From Arcobacter vandammei (lineage in GTDB: Bacteria > Campylobacterota > Campylobacteria > Campylobacterales > Arcobacteraceae), in assembly GCF_016106035.1 (NCBI RefSeq), contig NZ_JADKPZ010000009.1, positions 31,241-95,240 on the forward strand: DNA of 64,000 bases, in the 5' to 3' direction. Shown here piece after piece: positions 8,471 to 17,594 of the stretch; the stretch's first letter is position 1; every line of letters starts with the position of its first letter. The notes beneath the pieces were generated by a model. That model worked only from the letters and a program-made list of their open reading frames with translations. It did no database searches and had not been told where the DNA came from. The translations under genes and the position numbers were made by a program.

Positions 8471-9225
8471 ATATAAGTGTAGTTGTACTAGCAAAAAACA
8501 ATGAAAAAACTATAGAAAAAACTCTTCAAAGTTTAGTTGGTTTTTCTGATGTTGTGGTTTATGACAATGGATCAGCTGATGAAACAATGAATATTGCAAA
8601 AAAGTTTTCAAATGTAAATTTAGTGCAAGGTGAATTCAAAGGTTTTGGTTGGACAAAAAACCAAGCAGCAAGTTTTGCCTTAAATGATTGGATTTTGATT
8701 ATTGATAGTGACGAGGTTGTTGATAGTGAACTTTTTTCTACACTAAAAAACAAAAATTTAGATGAAAAAACTGTTTATAGACTCAATTTCAAAGCATTTT
8801 ACAAAGATATTCAAGTAAAATATTGTGGTTGGAATAATCAAAAAATAAAAAGACTATATAATAGAAAAACAACTTCATATAACTCAAATGATGTTCACGA
8901 AGATATTATAACTGATGGTTTAAAAATGGAAGAATTGAAGGGAAATGTCGAGCATTACAGCTATCATACAATTTCAGAATTTATAATAAAAGCAGATAGA
9001 TACTCAACACTTTTTGCACAAAATAATGTGGGGAAAAAATCTTCAAGCCCAACAAAAGCATTTTTTAATGGACTTTATTCATTTATAAAAACATATATTT
9101 TTAAGCAAGGATTTAGAGATGGATATGTGGGATTAATCATAGCTTTTTCTCATCTGGTTACAAATTTCTATAAATATATAAAGCTTTATGAAGCAAATAT
9201 TGAGTTAAAAAAGAAGCAAAAATGA
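8467..9225 (+). CDS. WaaE/KdtX-like family 2 glycosyltransferase (LPS core)
   Basis: A 252-residue GT2 enzyme with the order typical of WaaE/KdtX: ISVVVLAKNNEKTIE at the start, VVVYDNGSADET, GFGWTKNQA and the metal-binding LIIDSDE motif, then a C-terminal amphipathic region. Relatives add glucose to heptose I of the LPS inner core. It overlaps both the deacetylase and the heptosyltransferase genes by 4 bp, so the products are probably made together. The sugar specificity is an inference from the family and the heptosyltransferase neighbours. Confidence 0.83.
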   Translation: MNISVVVLAKNNEKTIEKTLQSLVGFSDVVVYDNGSADETMNIAKKFSNVNLVQGEFKGFGWTKNQAASFALNDWILIIDSDEVVDSELFSTLKNKNLDEKTVYRLNFKAFYKDIQVKYCGWNNQKIKRLYNRKTTSYNSNDVHEDIITDGLKMEELKGNVEHYSYHTISEFIIKADRYSTLFAQNNVGKKSSSPTKAFFNGLYSFIKTYIFKQGFRDGYVGLIIAFSHLVTNFYKYIKLYEANIELKKKQK

Positions 9226-10145
9226 ATTTACTTATAACAAGACACGATAAAATAGGGGATTTTTTAGTAACTTTACCCCTTTTTAAAACTATAAAAGAGC
9301 AGTATCCAAGTACAAATTTAACAGCTTTGGTTTCAAAAATAAACTTTGATTTTGCAAAGAGTTTAGATTTTATAGATGATGTGATTTTATATGATAAAAA
9401 CGATTTGAATAAGACTTTAGAAGATATAAAAAAAAGAAAATTTGATGCAAGTATCTCTTGCTATATTGATACATCTTTAGGAAAAATGCTATTTAAAAGT
9501 GGTATAAAAAAAAGAGTTGCACCTGCTACAAAAATTGCACAAATATTTTTTAATAAGCGAATAAAACAACGAAGAAGCAAGGTAGAAAAAACAGAGTGGC
9601 AATATAATCTTGATTTAGCAAAGGCTATATTTCCAGAGATAAAACTGGACTTTACAAGACCTATTTTAAATCTTGATATAAAAAAAGAAAAAAGAGTTAT
9701 TTTTCATGCTGGATTTGGTGGAAGTAGTGATGGAAATTTAAGTTTAGATGATTATTTAAATCTAGCAAGAAGTATAAAAGATAGTAGCAATGAAATAGTT
9801 TTCTCTTTTGGACCAGATGATTCTAAAACAAAAGAGTATATAGAAAACAGCCTTGATTTTGAAGCTATTATATATGACTCAAAAGGCACTTTGCTTGAAT
9901 TTACAAAATATATTGCATCTTCAACTCTTTTTGTAAGCACTTCAACAGGACCTATGCATCTTGCAGGTGCAACAAATACAAAAACACTATCTTTTTTTGG
10001 TGATAGTTTGTTTGCAAGTAGCAAAAGATGGGCAACAATAAGTGATGAAAAATTGCAAAATAATTTTATGTTAAATGCAAATTACACTAAAGAAGATTAT
10101 TTAAAAATAGAGAATAGATTAAAAGAGATTTTAGATGAAAAATAG
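9222..10145 (+). CDS. Family 9 glycosyltransferase, heptosyltransferase-like
   Basis: A 307-residue GT9 protein. It starts ITRHDKIGDFLVTLPLF, the ADP-heptose:LPS transferase signature, and carries STSTGPMHLAGA and FFGDS motifs in the donor domain. It probably adds heptose to the LPS inner core. waaF lies two genes downstream. It could be WaaC-like or a third heptosyltransferase, since no canonical waaC with lipid A biosynthesis genes is nearby. It overlaps the preceding gene by 4 bp and the following gene by 11 bp. Confidence 0.82.
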   Translation: MNLLITRHDKIGDFLVTLPLFKTIKEQYPSTNLTALVSKINFDFAKSLDFIDDVILYDKNDLNKTLEDIKKRKFDASISCYIDTSLGKMLFKSGIKKRVAPATKIAQIFFNKRIKQRRSKVEKTEWQYNLDLAKAIFPEIKLDFTRPILNLDIKKEKRVIFHAGFGGSSDGNLSLDDYLNLARSIKDSSNEIVFSFGPDDSKTKEYIENSLDFEAIIYDSKGTLLEFTKYIASSTLFVSTSTGPMHLAGATNTKTLSFFGDSLFASSKRWATISDEKLQNNFMLNANYTKEDYLKIENRLKEILDEK

Positions 10146-11211
10146 CCATTTTGTTTGGGATGATTACTCAGATCAACCATATATTATAAAAGATAGAGCT
10201 TTTAAAAAAGCTATGAGAAAGAAAAATATTGATGATTATATCAAAATGTTTTTGTCTTCTATTTTTATATTACCAATTTCAGCTCTTATTATGAAGTTCT
10301 TTCGTGGAAAAGTAGAAGTTTCAAATAGTGAATTAATAGGTCTTGGAGTAAATTTAGATAAAGATGATGGCAAAAACACTCAACAAAATCTTATTGAAGA
10401 TTTAGGAGTAAAAAATCTAATAATAAGAGTTCCACTTAATGATATAGAAAATATTGATTTATATGTAAACTTTGCTAAAAGCTTTAATGAAAAAAGCGTC
10501 AAAAATATTTTACTAAATATTATACAAGATAGAGTTAATATTGAAAATCACGAACTTTTAAAAGAAAATTTAGATTTAATTTTTACAAAATTTAAAGATA
10601 TTTCAAATGAATTTCAAATAGGAACAACTATAAATAGGTTAAAATGGGGCTTTTTTTCTGTAAATGAGTATATGGATTTTTATTTTATTACTCAAAATTT
10701 AAGAGATGAAAAATACCCAAATATTAAGCTTTTAGGACCTTCAGTTATAGATTTTGAGTACTACTACAATGTTCGAGCTATGTTTAATCTAAAAAAAATA
10801 AAATATGATATAACTTCAGCTTTGCTATATGTTGATAGAAGAGGAAGCCCAAAAAACACTCAATATGGTATTTTTGATTTAAAAAATAAAATAGATTTGC
10901 TTTTTTCTTTGGTTAAATTAAGCCCAAAGACAAAAAGTGATGATATCTATATAACTGAAACAAATTGGCCTATAAAAAATACTAGCCCTTATGCACCAAC
11001 AAGTGAAAAAGAGTGTGTGAGTTGTGAAGACTACACAAAATATATGTTAGAGTATTTTGAAATAGCAAAAAAATCAAAGAAGATAAAAAGAGTTTATTGG
11101 CATCAGTTAATAGCTCCTGGTTATGGTTTAGTTGATAATAGAGATGAAAAAATTGTAAAATATCCACAATATTTTGCTTTTAAAAAGTTGTTACAGGAAA
11201 AAGAAAAATGA
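10135..11211 (+). CDS. Membrane-anchored glycoside hydrolase-like protein in LPS-core locus
   Basis: A 358-residue protein. One membrane segment lies near residues 37-57 (IKMFLSSIFILPISALIM). The rest reads like a TIM-barrel of the clan A glycosidases: GLGVNLDKDD, IIRVPLND, GTTINRLKWG, a possible catalytic glutamate in YITETNWP, and a late YWHQL strand. The family is not securely identified. Its position between two heptosyltransferases with overlaps on both sides suggests a role in core assembly, transfer or trimming rather than nutrient hydrolysis. Confidence 0.6.
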   Translation: MKNSHFVWDDYSDQPYIIKDRAFKKAMRKKNIDDYIKMFLSSIFILPISALIMKFFRGKVEVSNSELIGLGVNLDKDDGKNTQQNLIEDLGVKNLIIRVPLNDIENIDLYVNFAKSFNEKSVKNILLNIIQDRVNIENHELLKENLDLIFTKFKDISNEFQIGTTINRLKWGFFSVNEYMDFYFITQNLRDEKYPNIKLLGPSVIDFEYYYNVRAMFNLKKIKYDITSALLYVDRRGSPKNTQYGIFDLKNKIDLLFSLVKLSPKTKSDDIYITETNWPIKNTSPYAPTSEKECVSCEDYTKYMLEYFEIAKKSKKIKRVYWHQLIAPGYGLVDNRDEKIVKYPQYFAFKKLLQEKEK

Positions 11212-12146
11212 AAATATTTATAGAGATACCAACTTGGCTAGGAGATGCAATAATGGCAACTCCTGCAATACAAAATATTATAAAAACATATCCAAGTGCC
11301 AAAATTACACTTTTAGGCTCATTTGTCTCAACACAAGCTTTTCAACACTATCCAAATATTGAAAAAGTTGTAATCGATAATACAAAAAAAACTGGAAATA
11401 GATATAAAAACTTAATAAATCTAGCAAAAAGCTTAGGAAAATTTGATTTAGCAATCTCTTTTAGAAGAAGTTTTTCATCAAAATTTATGATGTTTTTTGT
11501 CAAAGCAAAAAAGAAGTTTGGCTACAAAAGACTTACAAAAAAAGAGATACATCTTGCTATTAGATACAATGATTTTGTAAACAAAGCTTTAAATCTAAAA
11601 AATGAAGCAGGGGATTTAAAGCTATATTTTACACCCTTTTCTTACTCTAAAAAAACTTTAGGAATAAATCCAGGGGCAACATATGGAAGTGCCAAAAGAT
11701 GGTATCCAGAAGAGTTTGCAAAAGTTGCAATATCTTTAGCAAACTCTTATGATATTGTAATTTTTGGAGGACCTAGTGAGATTGATATGGCAAATGATAT
11801 TGAAAAAGAGCTAGTAAAAAATGGTGTAAAAAACTACCAAAATCTAGCTGGAAAAACTAGCATAAAAGAGCTAATAGAAAAAATAGCTGGATTAGATTTG
11901 TTTATTACAAACGATAGCGGACCTATGCATATTGCAGCTGCTTATAAAGTAAAAACAATCTCTATTTTTGGACCAACAAAACAAACAGAAACAAATCAGT
12001 GGAGAAATGAGAAAAATGGCTTGATTGTAAGTAAAAATCTTGATTGTATGCCATGTATGAAAAGAGTTTGTCCACTAAAACATCATGATTGTATGAAGCA
12101 AATAAAAGCTAGTGATGTTTTAGAAGCCATAAAGAACTTTAGCTAG
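11208..12146 (+). CDS. waaF: ADP-heptose:LPS heptosyltransferase II
   Basis: A 312-residue GT9 enzyme. Features are IPTWLGDAIMATPAI at the N-terminus, the nucleotide-sugar motif NDSGPMHIAAA, SIFGPTKQTETNQW and a C-terminal cysteine cluster CMPCMKRVCP, all typical of WaaF. It adds the second heptose to the LPS inner core at the cytoplasmic membrane face. It closes the core operon, overlapping the previous gene by 4 bp, and a hairpin terminator begins at its stop codon. Confidence 0.92.
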   Translation: MKIFIEIPTWLGDAIMATPAIQNIIKTYPSAKITLLGSFVSTQAFQHYPNIEKVVIDNTKKTGNRYKNLINLAKSLGKFDLAISFRRSFSSKFMMFFVKAKKKFGYKRLTKKEIHLAIRYNDFVNKALNLKNEAGDLKLYFTPFSYSKKTLGINPGATYGSAKRWYPEEFAKVAISLANSYDIVIFGGPSEIDMANDIEKELVKNGVKNYQNLAGKTSIKELIEKIAGLDLFITNDSGPMHIAAAYKVKTISIFGPTKQTETNQWRNEKNGLIVSKNLDCMPCMKRVCPLKHHDCMKQIKASDVLEAIKNFS

Positions 12147-12171
12147 TAGAAATTTAAGACTAAATTTCTAC
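12146..12171. terminator. Bidirectional hairpin terminator between waaF and the suf cluster
   Basis: A perfect 11-bp stem GTAGAAATTTA/TAAATTTCTAC with an AGAC loop spans 12146-12171. It sits between two convergent stop codons, so it can end both transcripts. It is weak in G+C, as expected in this genome. Confidence 0.75.
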
Positions 12172-12518
12172 CAAGCTATAGCCGCTCCACTTGCACCCAT
12201 AATCTCTTTTGCATCTTCACTCATCATATATGGTTCCCAAACTGGCTCAAAAACCAAATTTACTTTTGCTTCATCTACTTCATCAACAGCCATAGCAACA
12301 TATCGCACTTGTTCAAGTAAACTATCAGCCACAGGACATGCAGGGCTTGTAAGAGTCATATCAATTTCACAAAATAGATAATTTTCTCTCTCTTCTAGCT
12401 CAATATTATAAATAAGTCCAAGATTGTAAATATCTACTGGTATTTCAGGGTCATAAACTTTTTTTAAATTCTCTATAATTTTCTCTTTTATCTCTTCTTT
12501 ATTAAAAATTCCGCTCAT
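12168..12518 (-). CDS. MIP18/DUF59-family iron-sulfur assembly protein (SufT-like)
   Basis: A 116-residue protein of the DUF59/MIP18 family, with VYDPEIPVDIYNLGLIY and the conserved TLTSPACPVAD segment holding the family cysteine. These proteins help mature or deliver Fe-S clusters; in many bacteria the gene closes a suf operon. Here it is the last gene after sufE with a 24-bp gap, which supports the role. The N-terminal extension of longer SufT proteins is absent. Confidence 0.87.
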   Translation of the reverse strand: MSGIFNKEEIKEKIIENLKKVYDPEIPVDIYNLGLIYNIELEERENYLFCEIDMTLTSPACPVADSLLEQVRYVAMAVDEVDEAKVNLVFEPVWEPYMMSEDAKEIMGASGAAIAW

Positions 12519-12542
12519 TTTTTATCCTATTTTTTAAATTCT

Positions 12543-12950
12543 TTAATATTTTAAAGCATACTCTTTTATTTTTTTAATCATTCCAATAACTCCACTTTGT
12601 CTGTTTGGAGTTATAACCTCGCTTAATTCAAGCTCTTTTATAATATCCATATCAACTTCTTTTAACTCTTTTATTGAAGAGTCTGAAAAGATTTGTAAGA
12701 TTATGTAAACTAAACCTTTTACAATAATTGCATCACTTGTTCCATAAAAAAATAGCTTATCATCTTTTTTCTCGCAAATTAACCAAACTTGAGAAGTACA
12801 ACCATGGACTAAATTTTCAGGAATTTGATTTGCTTCATCAAAAGGAGGTAATTTTTTTCCTAAATCAATAATATATTCATATTTAGCTAACTCTTCATCA
12901 AAAAATTCTAAATCCTCTTTTATATCTGCAACTCTTTTTTCTATATTCAT
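12543..12950 (-). CDS. sufE: SufE sulfur-acceptor protein
   Basis: A 135-residue SufE. The sulfur-accepting cysteine is C51 in the VHGCTSQVWL motif. It takes the persulfide from SufS and passes it to the SufBCD scaffold in the cytoplasm. It lies 4 bp downstream of sufS, as expected for partner proteins. Confidence 0.92.
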   Translation of the reverse strand: MNIEKRVADIKEDLEFFDEELAKYEYIIDLGKKLPPFDEANQIPENLVHGCTSQVWLICEKKDDKLFFYGTSDAIIVKGLVYIILQIFSDSSIKELKEVDMDIIKELELSEVITPNRQSGVIGMIKKIKEYALKY

Positions 12951-12954
12951 TTTT

Positions 12955-14142
12955 TTAATCCTTTAACATACTTAAAGCTCTTTTTAAAGCTACTATTAAT
13001 TTATCTATATCTTCAAAATCATTATAAAAAGCCAAGCTAACTCTTATTGTTCCTTTTATTTGAAGCTTGTTCATAATTGGCATAGCACAGTGGTGTCCAA
13101 CTCTAAGAGCTACCCCCATTTTATCAAGTAAAATAGATATATCATCATGCATAATTCCAGCAAAATTGAAGCTTCTACTTCCACTACAATTTTCTATATT
13201 GTTATAAAAAATTATATCGGGAAGTTTTTTTAGTTCATTATCTAAATACTCTAAAAGCTCTTTTTTTCTTTTTTGTATTGTTTCATATCCGATATTTTCA
13301 ATATATTTTAAAGCCTCTTTAAAAGCAATAACTCCAGCAATATTTTGAGTTCCTGCTTCAAACTTATATGGAGAGTTTAAAAAAGTTGTCCCTTTTTCAA
13401 AATCAACTGTGTGAATTGTAGCTCCACCTGTTTGATAAGGTTCAACTTCATTTAAAAACTTCTCTTTTATATATATTGCTCCAACTCCTGTTGGTCCAAA
13501 AGTTTTATGAGCTGAAATTACAAAAAAATCACAATCAAGTTCTTCTACATCTATTTTAAAGCTACTTAAACTTTGAGCCCCATCGATTAATACTACACAA
13601 CCATAAGAGTGAGCTAAAGAGATGATTTTTTTTATATCATAAACCACACCAAAAGCATTTGTAACATGAGCAACACTTACAAAAGAGTTTGGATTTTTTT
13701 TCAAAAGTTCTTCAAAATGAAGAAAATCAAAATCTAAATTAGAGCTACAATTTACAACTTCAAGTCCATTTCCTAAAACTCTTCCTTGCATTTGCCAAGG
13801 CACGATATTTGCATGGTGTTCAAGGCTAGAAATAATTATAGTTTTAAACTTTTTAGCAAAAGAGGAAGCTATAAAATTTATACTTTCTGTTACACCTTTT
13901 GTAAAAATTATCTCCTCATTTTTCTTTGCATTTATAAAGTTTTTTAAATACTCTCTTGTATTTTCAAACTCTGTTGTAGCCTTTGCAGCATCTCCAAAAC
14001 CGCTTCTATGAGTATTTGAGCAATATTTTGTGTAGTATTCAATAGTGCTATCAATTACACTTTGTGGCTTTTGAGTTGTTGCTCCATTGTCAAGGTAAAC
14101 TGTTTTTGAGTTTGCAAAAAATGGAAAATCTTTTTTATACAT
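12955..14142 (-). CDS. sufS: Cysteine desulfurase SufS
   Basis: A 395-residue PLP enzyme of the class V aminotransferase fold. The PLP lysine is in SAHKTFGPTG and the active-site cysteine in LRVGHHCAMP; both place it in the group II (SufS/CsdA) desulfurases. It releases sulfur from cysteine as a persulfide for SufE. The gene begins directly after the sufD stop codon with no spacer, indicating one transcript. Confidence 0.94.
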   Translation of the reverse strand: MYKKDFPFFANSKTVYLDNGATTQKPQSVIDSTIEYYTKYCSNTHRSGFGDAAKATTEFENTREYLKNFINAKKNEEIIFTKGVTESINFIASSFAKKFKTIIISSLEHHANIVPWQMQGRVLGNGLEVVNCSSNLDFDFLHFEELLKKNPNSFVSVAHVTNAFGVVYDIKKIISLAHSYGCVVLIDGAQSLSSFKIDVEELDCDFFVISAHKTFGPTGVGAIYIKEKFLNEVEPYQTGGATIHTVDFEKGTTFLNSPYKFEAGTQNIAGVIAFKEALKYIENIGYETIQKRKKELLEYLDNELKKLPDIIFYNNIENCSGSRSFNFAGIMHDDISILLDKMGVALRVGHHCAMPIMNKLQIKGTIRVSLAFYNDFEDIDKLIVALKRALSMLKD

Positions 14143-15180
14143 TTAAATATAGCTCTCTTTTTTATACTCTTCTACAAATTTTTTAAGATTTTCATCTTTT
14201 AGATTATCTTTTATTGATGATTCAAAAGCTTCAAGTAGCATCAAGTAAGCATCATTTCTAGGAATTCCTCTTGCAGTAAGATAGTAAAGTTCATCTTTAT
14301 TTAATGTTCCTGTTGTAGTTCCATGACTAGCCTCAAGCTCATCTATATAAATTTCTAAAAATGGTTGTGCAAAAATAACTGCATCATCACTTAAAAGTAT
14401 TGAGTTACAATTTTGGAATGCTTTTGAATATAGACCTTTTTGTGTAACTTTTGATTTTATTTTTACAACAGCTCTTGAATTGTCTAAAAGTGAGTTTTTG
14501 TAGTTTATATTACTTCTTGAATTTTGATTATTATGTGTTGTATTTACTAAAGTTGAAATATTTGCACTATTTCTTAGTTTATTTAAACCATTTAATTCAT
14601 AGTTTACACCAAGGCTTTCTATACAATTTTCAAAACTATTTACAACAAAACCATTTCCTAATTCAAAATTTGAAATCTCAACATTTGAGCTATCTTCTTG
14701 AATAGTTTTAAATGATAAAATAAAAGAGTTGTTTTCTTTAATATCTTGAATTTTTACATACTCAATAGATGAATTTTGATTAGCTTTTATAACTCTATTG
14801 CTAAGTAAACAAGAACTATTCTTATTACTTATAAAAACTTCAATCACACTTGCTTTTACTCCATCAAGAACCTCTATTAAAAGATTATTTGAAAATAGAG
14901 TATCATCTTCTTTTATACTATTTACTATTAAAATAGGCTCTTTTGTATTCTCTTTTATAGTTAAAACTTTTTGTTTATCATCTATTTTATTTGCAATTGA
15001 AAAAAGTTTTGATTCATAAACAAAACTATCTTTTTGCTCTTTTAATTCTAAAGATAGCTTAGAAAAATCTAAAATCTTTTGTTCTTTAAAATCAAAGTTA
15101 AAAAGTGAAGCAAAGTCTATTTTTAAGAACTCTTCCTCTTTCTTTTGTGGTAAATTTGTATTTAAATTAATTATCTGCAT
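14143..15180 (-). CDS. sufD: SufD component of the Fe-S scaffold
   Basis: A 345-residue SufB/SufD-family protein with the beta-helix core typical of the family and the C-terminal signature ELEASHGTTTGTL followed by YYLTARGIPRNDA. With SufB and SufC it forms the SufBC2D scaffold that assembles Fe-S clusters. It overlaps sufC by 14 bp. The N-terminal half is diverged, which is usual for SufD. Confidence 0.93.
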   Translation of the reverse strand: MQIINLNTNLPQKKEEEFLKIDFASLFNFDFKEQKILDFSKLSLELKEQKDSFVYESKLFSIANKIDDKQKVLTIKENTKEPILIVNSIKEDDTLFSNNLLIEVLDGVKASVIEVFISNKNSSCLLSNRVIKANQNSSIEYVKIQDIKENNSFILSFKTIQEDSSNVEISNFELGNGFVVNSFENCIESLGVNYELNGLNKLRNSANISTLVNTTHNNQNSRSNINYKNSLLDNSRAVVKIKSKVTQKGLYSKAFQNCNSILLSDDAVIFAQPFLEIYIDELEASHGTTTGTLNKDELYYLTARGIPRNDAYLMLLEAFESSIKDNLKDENLKKFVEEYKKESYI

Positions 15181-15931
15181 TGTTTATTCCTAATGCTTCA
15201 AAACCTTTCTCATCAAGTTCTAAAGCTAGTGAGTAATCTCCAGTTTTTGCAATTTTTCCATTGCTTAAAATATGTACAAAATCAGGTTTTATTAGCTCTA
15301 AAAGTCTATCATAGTGAGTAATCATAAGAACTGATCTTTTCCCATCAAGCATTGAGTTTATAACATTTGCAACTATTTTAATAGCATCAACATCAAGTCC
15401 ACTATCAATCTCATCTAGCATTATTAAATCAGGACTTAGCATTAAAAGTTGAACTAACTCATTTCGTTTTTTTTCTCCACCACTAAAACCATCATTTAAA
15501 TCTCTTTGTAGAAGTTTTCTATCTATTTCAAACTTATTTGTTTCCTCTTTTACAAGTTTTAAAAATGCCATTGCATCAAGCTCATCTTTTCCTTCATAAG
15601 CTCTTTTTGCATTCATAGCTGTTCTCAAAAAGTAGCTATTATTTACTCCAGCAACTTCAACAGGGCTTTGGAAACTCATAAAAATTCCCTCATTTGCTCT
15701 TGTTGATACATCCATCTCAAGTAAATCTTTATTTTTAAAAGTAATTCTTCCATCTGTTACTGTACAGTCATAATGAGCTGCCAAAGTTTTAACTAAAGTT
15801 GATTTTCCTGCTCCATTTACACCCATTAAAGCATGAACTTCACCCTCTTTTATCTCTAAATTTAGACCTTTTAAAATCTCATTTTCATTTATACTTACTT
15901 TTAAATCTTCAATTTTTAATAAACTATTCAT
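15167..15931 (-). CDS. sufC: SufC ATPase of the Fe-S scaffold
   Basis: A 254-residue ABC-type ATPase without membrane partner. It shows Walker A GVNGAGKSTL, the signature FSGGEKKR, Walker B LIMLDEIDSGLD and the H-loop in MITHYDR. SufC ATP hydrolysis drives conformational change in SufB-SufD during cluster assembly. It lies 2 bp after sufB. Confidence 0.96.
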   Translation of the reverse strand: MNSLLKIEDLKVSINENEILKGLNLEIKEGEVHALMGVNGAGKSTLVKTLAAHYDCTVTDGRITFKNKDLLEMDVSTRANEGIFMSFQSPVEVAGVNNSYFLRTAMNAKRAYEGKDELDAMAFLKLVKEETNKFEIDRKLLQRDLNDGFSGGEKKRNELVQLLMLSPDLIMLDEIDSGLDVDAIKIVANVINSMLDGKRSVLMITHYDRLLELIKPDFVHILSNGKIAKTGDYSLALELDEKGFEALGINNADN

Positions 15932-15933
15932 AA

Positions 15934-17370
15934 TTAACCCACACTTCCTTCTAGTGAAATATTTAATAACTCTTTTGCTTCAGCAGCAAACTCCATTGGT
16001 AACTCTTTTAAAACCTCTTTACAAAAACCGTTTACAATCATAGCAATTGCATCTTCTTCATCTATTCCTCTTTGATTTAGATAAAATAGTTGCTCATCTG
16101 AAATTTTTGATGTTGTTGCTTCATGCTCAATATTTGCACTACTATTTCTTATCTCATGATATGGATAAGTGTGTGCTTGACATTTATGTCCAATTAAAAG
16201 TGAATCACACTCAGAGATATTTCTAGCATTGTGGGCATTTTTCCCAACTCGAACCAATCCTCTATAAGCATTTACACCTTTCATAGCTGAAATACCTTTT
16301 GAGATGATTGTAGATTTAGTATTTTTCCCTAAATGTATCATCTTTGTTCCAGTATCAGCTTGTTGGGCTCTTGAAGTAAGTGCAACAGAGTAAAACTCTC
16401 CTACACTATTATCTCCTTGAAGAACACAAGATGGGTATTTCCAAGTTATACTTGAACCAGTTTCAACTTGTGTCCAAGATACTTTTGAGTTATCGCCTTT
16501 GCATAAAGCTCTTTTTGTAACAAAGTTTAGTATTCCACCTTTTCCTGTTTCATCCCCTGGATACCAGTTTTGAATAGTTGAGTATTTTATATGTCCATTT
16601 TTAAGAGCAACAAGCTCAACAACAGCAGCATGAAGTTGTCTATCATCTCTACTTGGAGCTGAACAGCCTTCATTGTAAGATACATAGCTTCCCTCATCAC
16701 AAATGATTAAAGTTCTTTCAAATTGTCCTGTATTTAAAGCATTTATTCTAAAATAAGTTGATAATTCCATAGGACATCTTGTGTTTTTTGGAATATATAC
16801 AAAACTTCCATCTGTAAAAACAGCACTATTTAAACAAGCAAAATAATTATCTGTTACAGGAACAACACTTGCTAAATATGTTTTTACAAGCTCTGGAAAT
16901 CTATGTGCAGCTTCACTAATAGAGCAAAATATAATTCCTAATTTTTCAAGCTCTTCTTGGTAAGTTGTTTTAATAGAAACAGAGTCAAATACAGCATCCA
17001 CTGCAACTCCTGCTAACATTTTTTGCTCTTCTAGTGGAATTCCTAGTTTTTCATAAGTTTTTAAAATCTCAGGATCAACTTCATCTAGTGAACCTAAGGC
17101 TTTTTTTGGTGCTGAATAGTAGGCATAATCTTGATAATCTATTTTTGGATATTGCAGGTTTGACCACTCTGGTTCTTCCATTTTTAGCCACTTTTCATAA
17201 GCTTTTAATCTAAATTCTAATAAAAATTCAGGTTCTTCTTTTTTTGCACTAATTGCTCTTATAACATCTTCATTTAAACCTTTAGCAAAGGTATCACTTT
17301 GAACCAAAGTTTCAAAGCCTAGTTTATAATCAGTGTTTATAATGTCATGTATTTGTTGGTTTTCACTCAT
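15934..17370 (-). CDS. sufB: SufB component of the Fe-S scaffold
   Basis: A 478-residue SufB, first gene of the operon sufBCDSE plus a MIP18 gene. Conserved segments include [16 protein letters not shown], the [19 protein letters not shown] region and [22 protein letters not shown] near the end. The ATG at 17370 is preferred over one 13 codons upstream because GGAGA lies just before it on the minus strand and the protein then starts at the usual place. A repeated operator-like motif lies 31 bases upstream, shared with the divergent NifU-like gene. Confidence 0.95.
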   Translation of the reverse strand: MSENQQIHDIINTDYKLGFETLVQSDTFAKGLNEDVIRAISAKKEEPEFLLEFRLKAYEKWLKMEEPEWSNLQYPKIDYQDYAYYSAPKKALGSLDEVDPEILKTYEKLGIPLEEQKMLAGVAVDAVFDSVSIKTTYQEELEKLGIIFCSISEAAHRFPELVKTYLASVVPVTDNYFACLNSAVFTDGSFVYIPKNTRCPMELSTYFRINALNTGQFERTLIICDEGSYVSYNEGCSAPSRDDRQLHAAVVELVALKNGHIKYSTIQNWYPGDETGKGGILNFVTKRALCKGDNSKVSWTQVETGSSITWKYPSCVLQGDNSVGEFYSVALTSRAQQADTGTKMIHLGKNTKSTIISKGISAMKGVNAYRGLVRVGKNAHNARNISECDSLLIGHKCQAHTYPYHEIRNSSANIEHEATTSKISDEQLFYLNQRGIDEEDAIAMIVNGFCKEVLKELPMEFAAEAKELLNISLEGSVG

Positions 17371-17400
17371 GACTTCTCCATAAAAAATTTTAATATTTAA

Positions 17401-17434
17401 ATAGGACAAGTTTTATCCTATTTGGAATAATATC
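17401..17434. promoter_or_regulatory. Putative shared operator, copy 1 (sufB side)
   Basis: The stretch contains GACAAGTTTTATCCTATTT and continues with an A/T-rich tail ending TATC. Within it, ATAGGA (17401-17406) and TCCTAT (17416-17421) form an inverted repeat. A close copy lies at 17532-17565. It sits 31 bases upstream of the sufB start, where a repressor would act. Confidence 0.5.
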
Positions 17435-17531
17435 TAAATAAGTATATAATGTAAAGGCATAAACTTAAATAAAGTAAAAAAAATATAATTAATTTTTATT
17501 TAGAAAGGCTTAAAATAGCTATTACAAAATT

Positions 17532-17565
17532 AAGACAAATCTTATCCTATTTTAAATAAAATATC
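17532..17565. promoter_or_regulatory. Putative shared operator, copy 2 (NifU-like side)
   Basis: GACAAATCTTATCCTATTT followed by an A/T-rich tail ending ATATC matches copy 1 in the same orientation. It ends about 30 bases before the NifU-like start codon. Two copies flanking a divergent Fe-S promoter region suggest one regulator controls both units; which regulator is unknown. Confidence 0.5.
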
Positions 17566-17594
17566 AAAAATATAAAATAAATAACGGAATTTTT

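Noticed and set aside
14451..14705. Plus-strand frame opposite sufD
   Set aside because: It has low-complexity L/F/Y/Q composition, the usual shadow of an A/T-rich gene on the other strand.
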